Assembly: GCF_003627215.1 (NCBI RefSeq)
Contig: NZ_CP032677.1
Location: 4,903,501-4,967,500, forward strand
DNA length: 64,000 nucleotides
Reading direction: 5' to 3'
Source: Pseudomonas sp. Leaf58
GTDB taxonomy: Bacteria > Pseudomonadota > Gammaproteobacteria > Pseudomonadales > Pseudomonadaceae
Shown here piece after piece: positions 8,460 through 18,402 of this stretch (the stretch's first letter is position 1; each line of letters opens with the position of its first letter). Made by a program: the position numbers and the translations under genes. Below the pieces are notes generated by a model. It worked only from the letters and a program-made list of their open reading frames with translations. It was not told the DNA's origin and searched no databases.

Positions 8460-10586
8460 TCAAGGCCCAGGCCAGGAGAAAATCGCCGGGAAGCTGCTGG
8501 CATCAGCCGCGGTCATTGGGCGAGCAACCAGAAAACCTTGCACGTACTCACAGCCATTGGTCTTGAGCCAGGCGGCTTGGGCCGGGGTTTCTACGCCTTC
8601 GGCAATGACCGTGATGCGGTAGTCGGCGCACAAGCCAAGGACGCTGCGCACCAACGCGGCATCCACCGCCGAATCGGGCAGGCGCGCCACCAAGTGGCGG
8701 TCCAGCTTGAGGGTATCGATCGGCAAGTCACGCAACATGCGCAACGAGCAATCGCCAGCACCAAAATCGTCCAGCGCCACTCGCACCCCCAACTCGCGCA
8801 AGCGGTGTATCTGTTTCACCGCTGCATCGATGTTGTACATCAGCGAGGTTTCCGCCACTTCCACTTCCAGCTGCGTCGGGTCCAGCTGATAGAGCTGGAT
8901 CACCCGTTGTAGCTCATCGACCAGGCTGGGCATGGTGAACTGCGCGCGGCTCAGGCTGATGCCCAGCACCAGCTCCGCCGGGAAACGCTGGCACCAGGCT
9001 TGGCGCTGGGCCGCGCCCTGGCGATAGATCCAGCTGGCCAGGCGGTTGATCAAGCGTGCCTCCTCGAGCAACGGAATGAACAGCCCCGGCGGTACATCGC
9101 CGACGCTAGGGTGCTGCCAGCGCAATAACGCCTCGAAACCCCGCAAGTGGCCATCGGCAAAGCCCACCTGCGGCTGGTACACCAGGTTGAAGTCCTGCTG
9201 TTCAATGGCCGTGCGCACGCCGTCTTCAAGCATCAAGCGCGAGCGCGCCCGGCCATTCAGCTCTTGGTCGTAAAAGCGATACTGCTGGCGCCCGGCTTGC
9301 TTGGCCGCGTACATCGCGGCATCGGCCGCCCGTAGCAGGCCTTCGACATTGGCCCCGCAGTCCGGGTAGGTGGCGATGCCGATACTCACCCCCAGGCACA
9401 TATCCAGCCCTTCGACCTCGTGGCTGATGGAAACCCGTTCGAGCAGCCGTTCGGCATAACGCCCGGCCTGCTCCGGGTAGGGCAGGCTATCGAACAACGC
9501 AGTGAACTCATCCCCGCCCATGCGCGCCAGCAACGCCTCGCTGCCCAGGCAGTCCTTGAGTTGCTCGGCCACCCAGCGCAGCACCCGGTCGCCGGCGTCG
9601 TGGCCAAGCGAGTCGTTGATGCGCTTGAAGCCATCCAGGTCCATGTACATCAATGCCTGCGCCTTGTCCGAGCGCTCGTTGCGCAGCAACGCACCTTCAG
9701 CGGCCTGGTAGAAACCGCGGCGGTTGAGTAGGCCGGTAAGCGGGTCGGTCACGGCCTGGTATTCCAGTTGCTGGTGCAGGTTGCGCACTACCGACATGTC
9801 CAGCACGGTGACCACCATGGCCTGCTGGTCGGTGGGCAGCGGCGCACAGGATAACGCCACCGGTACCAGCTCCCCTCCCAACGTACGCAGATGGGCATCG
9901 TGCACGCGGAAGATGCGCCGCCCCAGGTACGCCTGATAGAAATCCGACTCGCCCCACTCGGTGGCATTGGCCAATTGCACCAGGTCAAGTAGGTGAGCAC
10001 CCTGCAGTTGCTGCACGGGTGCCGACAGCAATCGGCAAATAGCGGGGTTGGCAAAGCTGATGATGCCTTGTGCATCCACCACCAAGATCCCCTCGGCAGC
10101 ATTTTCCAGGATCGACGCGTTGAACGCCCTGGCCGCTTCCAGCTCGCGGGTCAGGCGCTGCAGCATGCGCCGGTTACGCTGCTGGTCGAGCAGTGCCTGG
10201 ACCTTGGGCTTGAGGATTTGTGGGTCGAACGGTTTGAACATGTAGTCCACCGCGCCACTGGCGTAGCCTTTGAGCACGGCCGCTTCGGACTGTTCGTTGG
10301 CGGTTAGGAAAATGATCGGTGTCAGGCGTGTGCGCTGGCTGCCGCGCATCAGCCGGGCGACTTCAAAGCCGTCCATCTCCGGCATCTGTACATCCAGCAG
10401 CACCAGGTCGACCTCGTGTTCGAGCAACGCGCTCAAGGCTTCCATCCCCGAGCCTGCCGTCAACACTTGCCAATCCTGACGGGCCAGCAACGCCCGCATG
10501 CTGATGAGGTTCTCGGGGTAATCGTCTACCACCAAAAGAACCGAGCTGCTATCCAGTAGCTGTGGTTGAGGGTGAGCGCCATCCAT
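8460..10586 (-). CDS. Response regulator with PAS, GGDEF and EAL domains (Rup4959-like)
   Basis: The 708 residues divide into a receiver domain (phosphoacceptor D65, acidic D21/D22, K118), a PAS domain (about 145-260), a GGDEF domain with an intact GGDEF at 357-361 and an EAL domain with EALLRW at 485. No RxxD inhibitory site precedes GGDEF. In the EAL part, E576, E579, D606/D607, K627, E663 and Q683 align with active-site positions. The metal-binding asparagine of the usual NxS motif is serine (S544), however, and the DDFGxGYSSL loop reads [10 protein letters not shown]. Layout and position match KT2440 Rup4959, recalled as the only GGDEF/EAL response regulator there and mainly a diguanylate cyclase. 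No partner kinase is nearby. Confidence 0.92.
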   Translation of the reverse strand: MDGAHPQPQLLDSSSVLLVVDDYPENLISMRALLARQDWQVLTAGSGMEALSALLEHEVDLVLLDVQMPEMDGFEVARLMRGSQRTRLTPIIFLTANEQSEAAVLKGYASGAVDYMFKPFDPQILKPKVQALLDQQRNRRMLQRLTRELEAARAFNASILENAAEGILVVDAQGIISFANPAICRLLSAPVQQLQGAHLLDLVQLANATEWGESDFYQAYLGRRIFRVHDAHLRTLGGELVPVALSCAPLPTDQQAMVVTVLDMSVVRNLHQQLEYQAVTDPLTGLLNRRGFYQAAEGALLRNERSDKAQALMYMDLDGFKRINDSLGHDAGDRVLRWVAEQLKDCLGSEALLARMGGDEFTALFDSLPYPEQAGRYAERLLERVSISHEVEGLDMCLGVSIGIATYPDCGANVEGLLRAADAAMYAAKQAGRQQYRFYDQELNGRARSRLMLEDGVRTAIEQQDFNLVYQPQVGFADGHLRGFEALLRWQHPSVGDVPPGLFIPLLEEARLINRLASWIYRQGAAQRQAWCQRFPAELVLGISLSRAQFTMPSLVDELQRVIQLYQLDPTQLEVEVAETSLMYNIDAAVKQIHRLRELGVRVALDDFGAGDCSLRMLRDLPIDTLKLDRHLVARLPDSAVDAALVRSVLGLCADYRITVIAEGVETPAQAAWLKTNGCEYVQGFLVARPMTAADASSFPAIFSWPGP

Positions 10587-10810
10587 GCTGCTTCTCTGTT
10601 TTATGTGACCGACTTCAAAATACGGTTTGGATCCATACGTACTCTAGACGTGCGCTGATAACGCGCAATGCAATCAGAACGCTATCAGTCGCTCAACTGT
10701 ACGGTAGCCGACCAACGGGCGGTCTGCCGGAATTATGTGCGGCCTTGTTCGCCTAGCCGCGGGCTTGCCAGCGAAGACGCCAGCACCGTGTAGCGTTCTA
10801 CTACCCAGAA
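10587..10810. other. Intergenic region upstream of the c-di-GMP regulator
   Basis: About 220 bases without a gene. It must hold the promoter of the minus-strand GGDEF/EAL gene. On that strand CTAGAGT at about 10643-10649 resembles a sigma-S type -10 (consensus CTATACT), but the match is weak. A GCGGGCTTGCCAGCGAAGACGC fragment near 10758 looks like a decayed REP unit. Confidence 0.35.
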
Positions 10811-10813
10811 ATG

Positions 10814-10841
10814 AAAAAACCCGCATCGCTGCGGGTTTTCT
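10814..10841 (-). terminator. Rho-independent terminator of fda
   Basis: An 8-base stem AACCCGCA/TGCGGGTT (10818-10825 and 10830-10837) with loop TCGC is followed on the minus strand by a run of U (AAAAAA on the plus strand, 10814-10819). It lies about 20 bases after the fda stop codon. A T-run on the other side means it could also work in the opposite direction. Confidence 0.88.
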
Positions 10842-10858
10842 CATTACGGCCCAGTGGC

Positions 10859-11923
10859 TCAGTTGACCTTGGCGGCCAGCTCACCCTTGGCGTAACGCTG
10901 GAACATGCCTTCCAGGGAGATCGGCTTGATCTTCGAGGCATTGCCGGCGGTGCCGAAGGCTTCGTAACGAGCGATGCACACGTCACGCATGGCCTTCACG
11001 GTTTCGGCGAAGAACTTGCGTGGGTCGAACTCGCTCGGGTGCAGCGCCATGTGACGACGCATGGCACCGGTGGAGGCCAGGCGCAGGTCGGTGTCGATGT
11101 TGACCTTGCGCACACCGTACTTGATGCCTTCGACGATCTCTTCAACCGGTACGCCGTAGGTCTCTTTCATCTCGCCGCCGTACTGGTTGATGATCGCCAG
11201 CCACTCTTGCGGTACCGAAGAAGAACCGTGCATCACCAGGTGGGTGTTAGGGATGCGCTTGTGGATTTCCTTGATGCGCTCGATGGCCAGAATGTCACCG
11301 GTAGGCGGCTTGGTGAACTTGTAGGCACCGTGGCTGGTACCGATGGCGATGGCCAAGGCATCGACCTGGGTTTTCTTGACGAAGTCTGCGGCTTCTTCTG
11401 GGTCGGTCAGCATCTGGCTGTGGTCCAGCACGCCTTCGGCACCGATGCCGTCTTCTTCGCCGGCCATGCCGGTTTCCAGCGAACCCAGGCAGCCCAGCTC
11501 GCCTTCTACCGAAACGCCACAGGCGTGTGCCATGGCCACGGTCTGCTGGGTAACGCGGACGTTGTACTCGTAGTCGGTCGGGGTCTTGCCGTCTTCACCC
11601 AGCGAGCCGTCCATCATGACCGAGCTGAAGCCCAGTTGGATCGAGCGCTGGCAGACGTCAGGGCTGGTGCCGTGGTCCTGGTGCATGCACACCGGGATGT
11701 GCGGGAATTCTTCGATGGCCGCCAGGATCAGGTGGCGCAGGAATGGGGCACCTGCGTATTTGCGGGCACCGGCCGAAGCCTGGACGATCACTGGAGAGTC
11801 GGTCTTGTCGGCCGCTTCCATGATGGCGCGCATCTGCTCGAGGTTGTTGACGTTGAAAGCTGGTACGCCGTAACCGAACTCGGCGGCGTGGTCCAGCATC
11901 TGGCGCATGCTAATGAGTGCCAT
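10859..11923 (-). CDS. fda: Class II fructose-1,6-bisphosphate aldolase
   Basis: The 354-residue enzyme splits fructose 1,6-bisphosphate into dihydroxyacetone phosphate and glyceraldehyde 3-phosphate, or runs in reverse for gluconeogenesis, which is the main direction in Pseudomonas. Class II signatures are visible: zinc ligands in [10 protein letters not shown], the loop [13 protein letters not shown], and later [10 protein letters not shown] and [13 protein letters not shown]. The ATG at 11923 has GGGAGAGAG upstream; a longer frame to 11992 is not supported. It is the last gene of a same-strand group with tktA, epd and pgk, and ends at a strong terminator. Confidence 0.95.
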   Translation of the reverse strand: MALISMRQMLDHAAEFGYGVPAFNVNNLEQMRAIMEAADKTDSPVIVQASAGARKYAGAPFLRHLILAAIEEFPHIPVCMHQDHGTSPDVCQRSIQLGFSSVMMDGSLGEDGKTPTDYEYNVRVTQQTVAMAHACGVSVEGELGCLGSLETGMAGEEDGIGAEGVLDHSQMLTDPEEAADFVKKTQVDALAIAIGTSHGAYKFTKPPTGDILAIERIKEIHKRIPNTHLVMHGSSSVPQEWLAIINQYGGEMKETYGVPVEEIVEGIKYGVRKVNIDTDLRLASTGAMRRHMALHPSEFDPRKFFAETVKAMRDVCIARYEAFGTAGNASKIKPISLEGMFQRYAKGELAAKVN

Positions 11924-12023
11924 TGTGTATCTCTCTCCCGACAAGCGTCGTTTGTTTCGTGCAAGCCTGCCGCAGGGGCGGTTGCTGTTCAAGTAGTGTG
12001 GGCCACCCTAGCGGCCCGGCCAG

Positions 12024-12353
12024 TCACGGTGCCTTGCAGCCCCGCCCAATCAGATCATTGGTTGCCACCCAGTACACCAGGCCTTCTTCGCCCTTGGTGT
12101 GGAAGGCCAGCATGCCATCGCTGTACAGCGCACCCGAAGCACCCGGCTCGGCCTTGAGCCGGTAAACCTGGTCACCGCCGCCAAGGCGCACGTCGACCTG
12201 GTCACGTTGGGCGTCGGCGAAGCGCCATAGCACTTCAGCCTGGGTGTCGCAGACCCAACGGGTCCAGTTGTCTGCCGGGGCGGGTTGCGCCGGCTGCAGC
12301 AGTGAGCATCCTGCCAGTGTCGCCAGGGCCGTCACGGCCAAAAGCGCTTTCAT
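12024..12353 (-). CDS. MliC-family lysozyme-inhibitor-like lipoprotein
   Basis: The 109-residue protein starts with a lipoprotein signal peptide ending in the lipobox LAGC (Cys16). The mature part carries WVCDTQAEVLWRFAD, then VYRLKAEPGASGALYSDG and a closing GRGC, giving the two-cysteine beta-sheet pattern of the MliC/PliC family of membrane-bound C-type lysozyme inhibitors. Such proteins protect the cell wall from host lysozyme. The family call rests on pattern recognition. It lies between pgk and fda in the carbon-metabolism group, with a REP element on its upstream side. Confidence 0.78.
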   Translation of the reverse strand: MKALLAVTALATLAGCSLLQPAQPAPADNWTRWVCDTQAEVLWRFADAQRDQVDVRLGGGDQVYRLKAEPGASGALYSDGMLAFHTKGEEGLVYWVATNDLIGRGCKAP

Positions 12354-12383
12354 TCAGTTTCCTCGATTTGGGGCTTCTTTGCA

Positions 12384-12474
12384 GCCCATCGCCGGCAAGC
12401 CAGCTCCCACAGAGATTGCATCATCCTTGAAAGTGATGCAGTACTCTGTGGGAGCTGGCTTGCCGGCGATGGGC
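12384..12474. repeat. REP-type paired inverted repeat
   Basis: Arms of 31 bases at 12384-12414 and 12444-12474 are perfect reverse complements and share the GGCAAGCCAGCTCCCACAG core with the element near 2550. It separates the two small lipoprotein genes and may reduce read-through from pgk to fda. Confidence 0.85.
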
Positions 12475-12531
12475 CGCACGGCGGCCCCTTCTCAAGACCA
12501 CAAATCAGCCCTCAGGTTGCCTATTACCCGA

Positions 12532-12744
12532 TCAAGGGCAACCTGGCGCCTTGCGCTGGTGGTCTTCGTCGTACTTTTCCAGGCCTTCCGGGCCCACGCG
12601 CTTGCTGATGACCGGCACGGTTTCGGCTTGCCACTCGGACTGGTAGCAACCGCCCTTGGGCGGCTGTGCAGCGTCCGGGGCCGGGCTGCTGGAGCACGCG
12701 CTCAGCAGACCGAGCATGATCATCACAGGCAATTGCTTGACCAT
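12532..12744 (-). CDS. Small lipoprotein of unknown function
   Basis: A 70-residue protein with a lipoprotein signal peptide (MVKQLPVMIMLGLLSAC, lipobox LSAC). The mature part is only about 53 residues: a Ser/Pro/Ala linker, then GGCYQSEWQAETVPVISKRV and a C-terminal APGC, so two cysteines could form a disulfide. I do not recognise a family. The ATG at 12744 has AGGGAG 8 bases upstream, whereas the ATG at 12777 would start on the pgk stop codon. It follows pgk by 32 bases and is probably in the same transcript. Confidence 0.65.
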   Translation of the reverse strand: MVKQLPVMIMLGLLSACSSSPAPDAAQPPKGGCYQSEWQAETVPVISKRVGPEGLEKYDEDHQRKAPGCP

Positions 12745-12776
12745 CAGGTCGCTCCCTTTGCCAAGCGCCGACGTCA

Positions 12777-13940
12777 TCAGGCCTTGGCCCGCTCTTCCAG
12801 AATTGCCACGGCTGGCAAAACCTTGCCCTCGACGAATTCGAGGAAGGCGCCACCACCGGTAGAAATGTAGGAGATATCCTTGCTGACGCCATATTTGTCG
12901 ATGGCCGCCAGGGTGTCACCGCCGCCAGCGATCGAGAACGCGGCGCTGTCGGCGATGGCCTTGGCCAGCACCTTGGTGCCGTTACCGAACTGGTCGAACT
13001 CGAATACGCCGACCGGGCCGTTCCACAAGATGGTCTGCGACGACTTCAACAGCTCAGCGAAGTTGGCCGCGGTTTGCGGGCCGATGTCCAGGATCATGTC
13101 GTCAGCGGCAACGTCGGCGATGGCCTTGACGGTAGCTGCGGCGCTTTCGGCGAACTCCTTGGCAACCACCACGTCAACCGGCAGCGGCACGTTGACCTTG
13201 GCAGCGATAGCCTTGGCGGTGTCGACCAGGTCTGGCTCGTACAGCGACTTGCCAACCGGGTGCCCAGCAGCAGCCAGGAAGGTGTTGGCAATACCGCCAC
13301 CGACGATCAGCAGGTCGCAGACAGCGCTGAGGCTGTTCAGCACGTCCAGCTTGGTGGAAACCTTGGAGCCGGCAACGATGGCTGCCATTGGCTTGGCCGG
13401 GGCCTTCAGGGCCTTGCCCAGGGCATCCAGCTCGGCAGCCAGCAGTGGGCCGGCAGCGGCGACCTTGGCGAACTTGGCCACGCCATGGGTCGAGCCTTCG
13501 GCGCGGTGGGCAGTACCGAAAGCGTCCATGACGAACACGTCGCACAGGGCGGCGTATTTCTGCGCCAGCTCGTCGGCGTTCTTTTTCTCGCCCTTGTTGA
13601 AGCGCACGTTCTCGAACAGCACCAGCTCACCGGCCTGTACCGCGACACCGCCCAGGTAGTCGGCCACCAGCGGCACGTCACGGCCCAGGGCCTTGCTCAG
13701 GTAGTCGGCAACCGGCTTGAGGCTGTTCTCGGCCGAGAATTCGCCTTCGGTCGGGCGGCCCAAGTGCGAGCAGACCATTACCGCCGCGCCCTTCTCCAGG
13801 GCCAGCTTGATGGTCGGCAGCGCTGCCAAGATGCGCGCGTCGCTGGCTACCACACCGTCCTTCACAGGCACGTTGAGGTCTTCGCGGATCAGTACGCGTT
13901 TACCTTGCAGGTCGAGGTCGGTCATCTTCAACACGGTCAT
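12777..13940 (-). CDS. pgk: Phosphoglycerate kinase
   Basis: The 387-residue cytosolic enzyme moves phosphate between 1,3-bisphosphoglycerate and ADP. Typical segments are [16 protein letters not shown] near the N-terminus, [10 protein letters not shown], the hinge region [13 protein letters not shown], and the nucleotide-binding end [11 protein letters not shown] followed by [15 protein letters not shown]. Length is normal for bacteria. The ATG at 13940 has GGACTG upstream. It lies just 12 bases after epd, in the tktA-epd-pgk-fda group on the minus strand. Confidence 0.97.
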   Translation of the reverse strand: MTVLKMTDLDLQGKRVLIREDLNVPVKDGVVASDARILAALPTIKLALEKGAAVMVCSHLGRPTEGEFSAENSLKPVADYLSKALGRDVPLVADYLGGVAVQAGELVLFENVRFNKGEKKNADELAQKYAALCDVFVMDAFGTAHRAEGSTHGVAKFAKVAAAGPLLAAELDALGKALKAPAKPMAAIVAGSKVSTKLDVLNSLSAVCDLLIVGGGIANTFLAAAGHPVGKSLYEPDLVDTAKAIAAKVNVPLPVDVVVAKEFAESAAATVKAIADVAADDMILDIGPQTAANFAELLKSSQTILWNGPVGVFEFDQFGNGTKVLAKAIADSAAFSIAGGGDTLAAIDKYGVSKDISYISTGGGAFLEFVEGKVLPAVAILEERAKA

Positions 13941-13952
13941 GAATGCAGTCCT

Positions 13953-15014
13953 TCAGGGCTGTTTGTTGCGGGTTGGGTGAACGACGTGCAGATAGTGTTC
14001 GGCAACGTCGAGCATACGGTTGGCGAACCCCCATTCGTTGTCGAACCAGGCCAGCAGGTTCACCAGGCGGGGGCCGGAAACACGGGTCTGGCTGGCATCG
14101 ACGATTGCCGAATGCGGGTCATGGTTGAAATCACAGCTGGCGTGGGGCAACTCGGTGTAGGCCAGCAAGCCTTTCAGCGGGCCTTCCAGCGCAGCCTCGC
14201 GCAGTACCCGGTTGACCTCGGCCGCGCTGGTATCGCGGGCGGTCTGCAGGGTGATGTCCAGGCACGAAACGTTGACGGTCGGTACGCGTACCGCTTTGGC
14301 CTGGATTCGCCCGGCAAGTTCCGGGAGCAGGCGCTCGATGCCACGCGCCAGACCAGTGGACACCGGGATCACCGATTGGAAGGCCGAGCGCGTGCGGCGC
14401 AGGTCTTCATGGTGATAGGCGTCGATTACCGGCTGGTCGTTCATCGCCGAATGGATGGTAGTGATTTGCACGTACTCGATGCCGAACGCCTGGTCCAGCA
14501 CGCGCAGCAGCGGCACGCCGCAGTTGGTGGTGCACGAAGCGTTGGACACCAGGCGCTCGCTGCCGGTCAGGCAGGCCTGGTTGATGCCGTAAACCACCGT
14601 GGCATCGACATCGGCCTCACTGGCCATCGGCTGCGAGAACAGCACCCGTGGCGCGCCGGCATCGAGGAAGCGCTGGCCATCGGCACGGGTGTTGTAGGCA
14701 CCGGAGCACTCCAGTACCAGGTCGATACCCAAAGCGGCCCAGTCGATGCCTTCGGGGGTGGCACTGCGCATCACTTTCACGCAGTCGCCATTGATATGCA
14801 GGCAGTCACCGTCGACCTTTACCTCACCGGGGAAACGCCCGTGGGTGGAGTCGAAGCGTGTCAGGTATTCCAGGCTGGCCTGGTCGGCCAGGTCGTTCAG
14901 CGCGACGATCTCGAAACCGGCCTTTGCCCCTCGCTCGAACAGCGCGCGCAGGACACAGCGGCCGATGCGGCCATAACCGTTGAGTGCAACTTTGTAGGGA
15001 CGCAGGTGGGACAT
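13953..15014 (-). CDS. epd: D-erythrose-4-phosphate dehydrogenase
   Basis: The 353-residue enzyme belongs to the GAPDH fold: NAD-binding VALNGYGRIGRCVLRAL, catalytic cysteine in SNASCTTNCG (C161) and the histidine in ITTIHSAMNDQ. Features such as FDSTHGRFPGEV and SAMNDQPVIDAYH, and its place between tktA and pgk, favour Epd over glycolytic GapA. Epd oxidises erythrose 4-phosphate to 4-phosphoerythronate for pyridoxal phosphate synthesis. A GAPDH role cannot be excluded from sequence alone. Start chosen at the ATG at 15014, where the family similarity begins; the longer frame to 15104 runs through a REP repeat. Confidence 0.9.
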   Translation of the reverse strand: MSHLRPYKVALNGYGRIGRCVLRALFERGAKAGFEIVALNDLADQASLEYLTRFDSTHGRFPGEVKVDGDCLHINGDCVKVMRSATPEGIDWAALGIDLVLECSGAYNTRADGQRFLDAGAPRVLFSQPMASEADVDATVVYGINQACLTGSERLVSNASCTTNCGVPLLRVLDQAFGIEYVQITTIHSAMNDQPVIDAYHHEDLRRTRSAFQSVIPVSTGLARGIERLLPELAGRIQAKAVRVPTVNVSCLDITLQTARDTSAAEVNRVLREAALEGPLKGLLAYTELPHASCDFNHDPHSAIVDASQTRVSGPRLVNLLAWFDNEWGFANRMLDVAEHYLHVVHPTRNKQP

Positions 15015-15062
15015 AGGTAGCTCTTGAACTCCGGCAGTTGAACGGGGCCGCTGCGCGACCCA

Positions 15063-15134
15063 TTCGCGGCACAAGGCCGCTCCCACAGAGGACGGCGTGC
15101 GCAATACCCTGTGGGAGCGGCCTTGTGCCGCGAA
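15063..15134. repeat. REP-type inverted repeat (CGGCACAAGGCCGC variant)
   Basis: Perfect 26-base arms at 15063-15088 and 15109-15134, built on TTCGCGGCACAAGGCCGCTC. This is a different sequence class from the AAGCCAGCTCCCACAG elements, though both share the CTCCCACAG end. It lies in the tktA-epd gap and may partly terminate the tktA transcript. Confidence 0.85.
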
Positions 15135-15164
15135 CGAGGGCCAACGGCCCTCGCCTTCCTTGTA

Positions 15165-17162
15165 TCAGTCTTCCAGCAGCTCTTCAGCCGTACCCAGGAT
15201 GTTCTCCAGGGTGAAACCGAACTCTTCGAACAGTGCCGAAGCCGGCGCCGACTCACCGTAGGTGGTCATGCCGATGATACGGCCTTCCAGGCCGACGTAC
15301 TTGTACCAGAAGTCGGCGTGGGCAGCTTCGATGGCGATGCGCGCACCGACTTCCAGCGGCAGCACGGACTGCTTGTAGGCAGCGTCCTGAGCATCGAACA
15401 CGCTGGTGCACGGCATGGAAACCACGCGTACCTTGCGGCCTTGCTCGGTCAGCTTGTCGAAGGCCTGGACCGCCAGACCCACTTCGGAACCGGTAGCGAT
15501 CAGGATCAGCTCAGGCTCGCCAGCGCAGTCCTTGAGCACGTAGCCGCCGCGGCTGATGTCGGCGATCTGCTGGGCGTCACGCGGCTGGTGCTGCAGGTTC
15601 TGCCGCGAGAAGATCAGCGCCGATGGGCCGTCTTTGCGCTCCAGGGCGTTTTTCCAGGACACAGCGGATTCCACGGCGTCGGCCGGGCGCCAGGTGTCCA
15701 GGTTCGGCGTGCTGCGCAGGCTGGTCAGCTGCTCGATAGGCTGGTGAGTCGGGCCGTCTTCGCCCAGGCCGATGGAGTCGTGGGTGTAGACGTGGATCAC
15801 GCGCTGCTTCATCAGTGCCGACATACGCACGGCGTTGCGGGCGTATTCCATGAACATCAGGAAGGTCGCGCCGTAAGGCACCAGGCCACCGTGCAGGGCA
15901 ACGCCGTTCATGATGGCGGTCATGCCGAACTCACGCACGCCGTAGTACACGTAGTTGCCGCTGGCGTCATTGGCTTCGACGCCTTTGCAACCTTTCCACA
16001 GGGTTAGGTTGGAGCCGGCCAGGTCAGCCGAACCGCCGAGGAACTCAGGCAGCAGCGGGCCGAAGGCATTCAGCGCGTTCTGGCTTGCTTTACGGCTGGC
16101 AATGGTCTCGCCTTTGGCAGCCACTTCATTGATGTAGGCCTGGGCCTTGGCGCTGAAGTCGGCCGGCAGCTCGCCGCTGTCACGGCGTTTGAATTCGGCA
16201 GCCAGCTCAGGGTAAGCCTTGGCGTAGGCGTCGAAGCGCTGGTTCCATTCGGCTTCGGCCTTGGCACCGGCAGCCTTGGCATCCCACTCGGCGTAGATGT
16301 CGGCCGGGATTTCGAACGGGCCGTGGTTCCAGTTCAGGGCCTGGCGGGTCAGGGCGATTTCATCGTTGCCCAGCGGCGCACCGTGGCAGTCTTCCTTGCC
16401 CTGCTTGTTCGGCGAACCGAAGCCGATGGTGGTCTTGCAGCAGATCAGGGTCGGGCGGTCGCTTTTGCGCGCCGTCTCGATGGCCATCTTGATTTCTTCG
16501 GCATCGTGGCCGTCGACGTTGCGGATCACCTGCCAGTTGTACGCTTCGAAGCGCGCCGGGGTGTTGTCGGTGAACCAGCCGTGCACTTCGCCGTCGATGG
16601 AGATGCCGTTGTCGTCGTAGAAGGCGATCAGCTTGTTCAGGCCCAGGGTGCCGGCCAGCGAGGCGACTTCGTGGGAGATGCCTTCCATCATGCAACCGTC
16701 GCCAAGGAACACATAGGTGTTGTGGTCGACGATGTTGTGGCCGTCACGGTTGAACTGGGCACCCAGTACCTTTTCTGCCAGGGCGAAGCCTACGGCGTTG
16801 GCCAGGCCTTGGCCCAGCGGGCCGGTGGTGGTCTCTACGCCTGCGGTGTAGCCGTATTCCGGGTGGCCCGGGGTGCGGCTGTGCAGTTGGCGGAAGGCCT
16901 TCAGGTCATCGATGGACAGGTCGTAGCCGGTCAGGTGCAGCAGCGAGTAGATCAGCATCGAGCCATGGCCGTTGGACAGCACGAAGCGGTCGCGGTCGGC
17001 GAAATCCGGGTTGCTCGGGTTGTGCTTCAGGTAGTCACGCCACAGTACTTCGGCGATATCCGCCATGCCCATGGGGGCACCTGGGTGGCCGCTGTTGGCC
17101 TTTTGCACGGCATCCATGCTGAGGGCGCGAATGGCGTTGGCACGTTCACGACGGCTGGGCAT
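15165..17162 (-). CDS. tktA: Transketolase
   Basis: The 665-residue thiamine-diphosphate enzyme transfers two-carbon units in the pentose phosphate pathway. Seen are the N-terminal [20 protein letters not shown], the thiamine-diphosphate motif starting [18 protein letters not shown], the glutamate-containing central [17 protein letters not shown], and [15 protein letters not shown]. Length is as expected. The ATG at 17162 has AGGAG about 9 bases upstream. It heads the minus-strand carbon group and is divergent from the ArsR-methyltransferase gene, so the 229-base gap serves both directions. Confidence 0.97.
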   Translation of the reverse strand: MPSRRERANAIRALSMDAVQKANSGHPGAPMGMADIAEVLWRDYLKHNPSNPDFADRDRFVLSNGHGSMLIYSLLHLTGYDLSIDDLKAFRQLHSRTPGHPEYGYTAGVETTTGPLGQGLANAVGFALAEKVLGAQFNRDGHNIVDHNTYVFLGDGCMMEGISHEVASLAGTLGLNKLIAFYDDNGISIDGEVHGWFTDNTPARFEAYNWQVIRNVDGHDAEEIKMAIETARKSDRPTLICCKTTIGFGSPNKQGKEDCHGAPLGNDEIALTRQALNWNHGPFEIPADIYAEWDAKAAGAKAEAEWNQRFDAYAKAYPELAAEFKRRDSGELPADFSAKAQAYINEVAAKGETIASRKASQNALNAFGPLLPEFLGGSADLAGSNLTLWKGCKGVEANDASGNYVYYGVREFGMTAIMNGVALHGGLVPYGATFLMFMEYARNAVRMSALMKQRVIHVYTHDSIGLGEDGPTHQPIEQLTSLRSTPNLDTWRPADAVESAVSWKNALERKDGPSALIFSRQNLQHQPRDAQQIADISRGGYVLKDCAGEPELILIATGSEVGLAVQAFDKLTEQGRKVRVVSMPCTSVFDAQDAAYKQSVLPLEVGARIAIEAAHADFWYKYVGLEGRIIGMTTYGESAPASALFEEFGFTLENILGTAEELLED

Positions 17163-17327
17163 CGCTGATCTCCTGGGGGGCTTGAATTGGTGGTGTTACG
17201 AAAAAAGGCGACTATTTTCGCCCACAGGGGGGGCTGGGGGCAATGACGGATGGTCGCACTCGGGGGATTTTCCTGTGATTGGCATTCAATTCGGGGCAAA
17301 ACCGGGTGAACCACCCCACTCATCACT

Positions 17328-17351
17328 CAATATCAAAACTTTTTGATATTG
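17328..17351. promoter_or_regulatory. Palindromic operator, probably SahR-type
   Basis: A perfect 11-base inverted repeat, CAATATCAAAA / TTTTGATATTG with a 2-base centre, lies 41 bases before the start of the ArsR-methyltransferase gene and about 175 bases from tktA. Palindromes of the ATATCAA...TTGATAT kind are known for SahR, the SAH-responsive ArsR-family regulator of methionine-cycle genes in Proteobacteria. The palindrome is seen; its binding by the adjacent regulator is inferred. Confidence 0.65.
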
Positions 17352-17391
17352 CCCTTGCTAGGGCATCGATGCCTGTCTAGACTGCCGTCCC

Positions 17392-18384
17392 ATGAACCTC
17401 CGTGCGCAGTCGATCCCCGAACAACGCGAAGCATTGGCTGCCCTGTGCAAAGCCAGTGGCGACGAGTTGCGCCTGAACGTCTTGCGTGCCCTGGCCAACG
17501 ACTCGTTCGGTGTCCTCGAACTGGCGCAGATTTTCGACGTCGGCCAGTCGGGCATGAGCCACCACCTGAAGGTGCTGGCCCAGGCCGAGTTGGTGGCGAC
17601 CCGGCGCGAGGGCAATGCCATTTTCTACCGGCGCGCCCTACCCGACAGCCTACGCCTGGGTGGCCGGCTGCATGCGGCACTGCTCGAGGAGGTCGATGAC
17701 CTCACCCTGCCGGCAGAAGTGCAGGCGCGCATTGCCCAGGTGCAGCAGCGCCGTGCGGCCACCAGCCAGGACTTTTTCCTGCGCGTGGAAGAGAAGTTCC
17801 GCGCCCAGCAAGACCTGATCGCCGGCCTGCCACAGTACCGTGAAAGCCTGCTGGCACTGCTCGATAAACTGAATTTCGACCCGGCCGCCAGCGCCCTGGA
17901 GGTCGGCCCCGGTGACGGTGGCTTCCTGCCAGACCTGGCCCGGCGCTTCGCCCAGGTCACCGCGCTGGACAATAGCCCGACCATGCTCGACCTGGCGCGC
18001 CAGGTGTGCCAGCGCGAAGGGCTCGATAATGTAAACCTGCAGTTGGCCGATGCACTGGGTGCAACGGATGTAGTCGCCGACTGCGTTGTGCTGAACATGG
18101 TGCTGCACCACTTCAGCGACCCGGCCCTGGCCTTGCGCCAGCTGGCCAAACGGGTGAAGGCAGGCGGCAGCCTGCTGGTCACCGAACTGTGCAGCCACGA
18201 CCAGGGGTGGGCGCGGGACGCCTGCGGCGACCTCTGGCTGGGCTTTGAACAGGACGACCTGGCCCGTTGGGCCAACGCTGCCGGGCTGACGCCCGGTGAC
18301 AGCCTGTACGTGGGCTTGCGTAACGGTTTCCAGATCCAGGTCCGCCATTTTCAGCGGACGGCTGGCGACATACACCATCGGTAA
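17392..18384 (+). CDS. ArsR-family regulator fused to SAM methyltransferase domain (SahR-like)
   Basis: The 330-residue protein has an N-terminal ArsR winged helix (about 10-100, with VLELAQIFDVGQSGMSHHLK as the recognition part) and a C-terminal class I methyltransferase-type domain whose motif I reads ALEVGPGDGG (about 166-175), followed by VLNMVLHHFSDP. Directly followed by metK (18-base gap), with a palindromic operator in front, it fits the SahR type of regulator that senses S-adenosylhomocysteine and represses methyl-cycle genes. The ATG at 17392 has no clear ribosome-binding site. Whether the methyltransferase part is catalytic or only a ligand sensor cannot be read from the sequence. 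Confidence 0.82.
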   Translation: MNLRAQSIPEQREALAALCKASGDELRLNVLRALANDSFGVLELAQIFDVGQSGMSHHLKVLAQAELVATRREGNAIFYRRALPDSLRLGGRLHAALLEEVDDLTLPAEVQARIAQVQQRRAATSQDFFLRVEEKFRAQQDLIAGLPQYRESLLALLDKLNFDPAASALEVGPGDGGFLPDLARRFAQVTALDNSPTMLDLARQVCQREGLDNVNLQLADALGATDVVADCVVLNMVLHHFSDPALALRQLAKRVKAGGSLLVTELCSHDQGWARDACGDLWLGFEQDDLARWANAAGLTPGDSLYVGLRNGFQIQVRHFQRTAGDIHHR

Positions 18385-18402
18385 ATTTCAGGAACCTTCG
18401 AG

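Noticed and set aside
13074..15020. A 648-codon plus-strand open frame
   Set aside because: It is the antisense of pgk and epd, both with full family motifs. High GC creates long antisense frames in this genome.
17163..17391. SAM riboswitch before metK or its partner gene
   Set aside because: The region has a DNA-type perfect palindrome but no SAM-riboswitch core; protein control is more likely.
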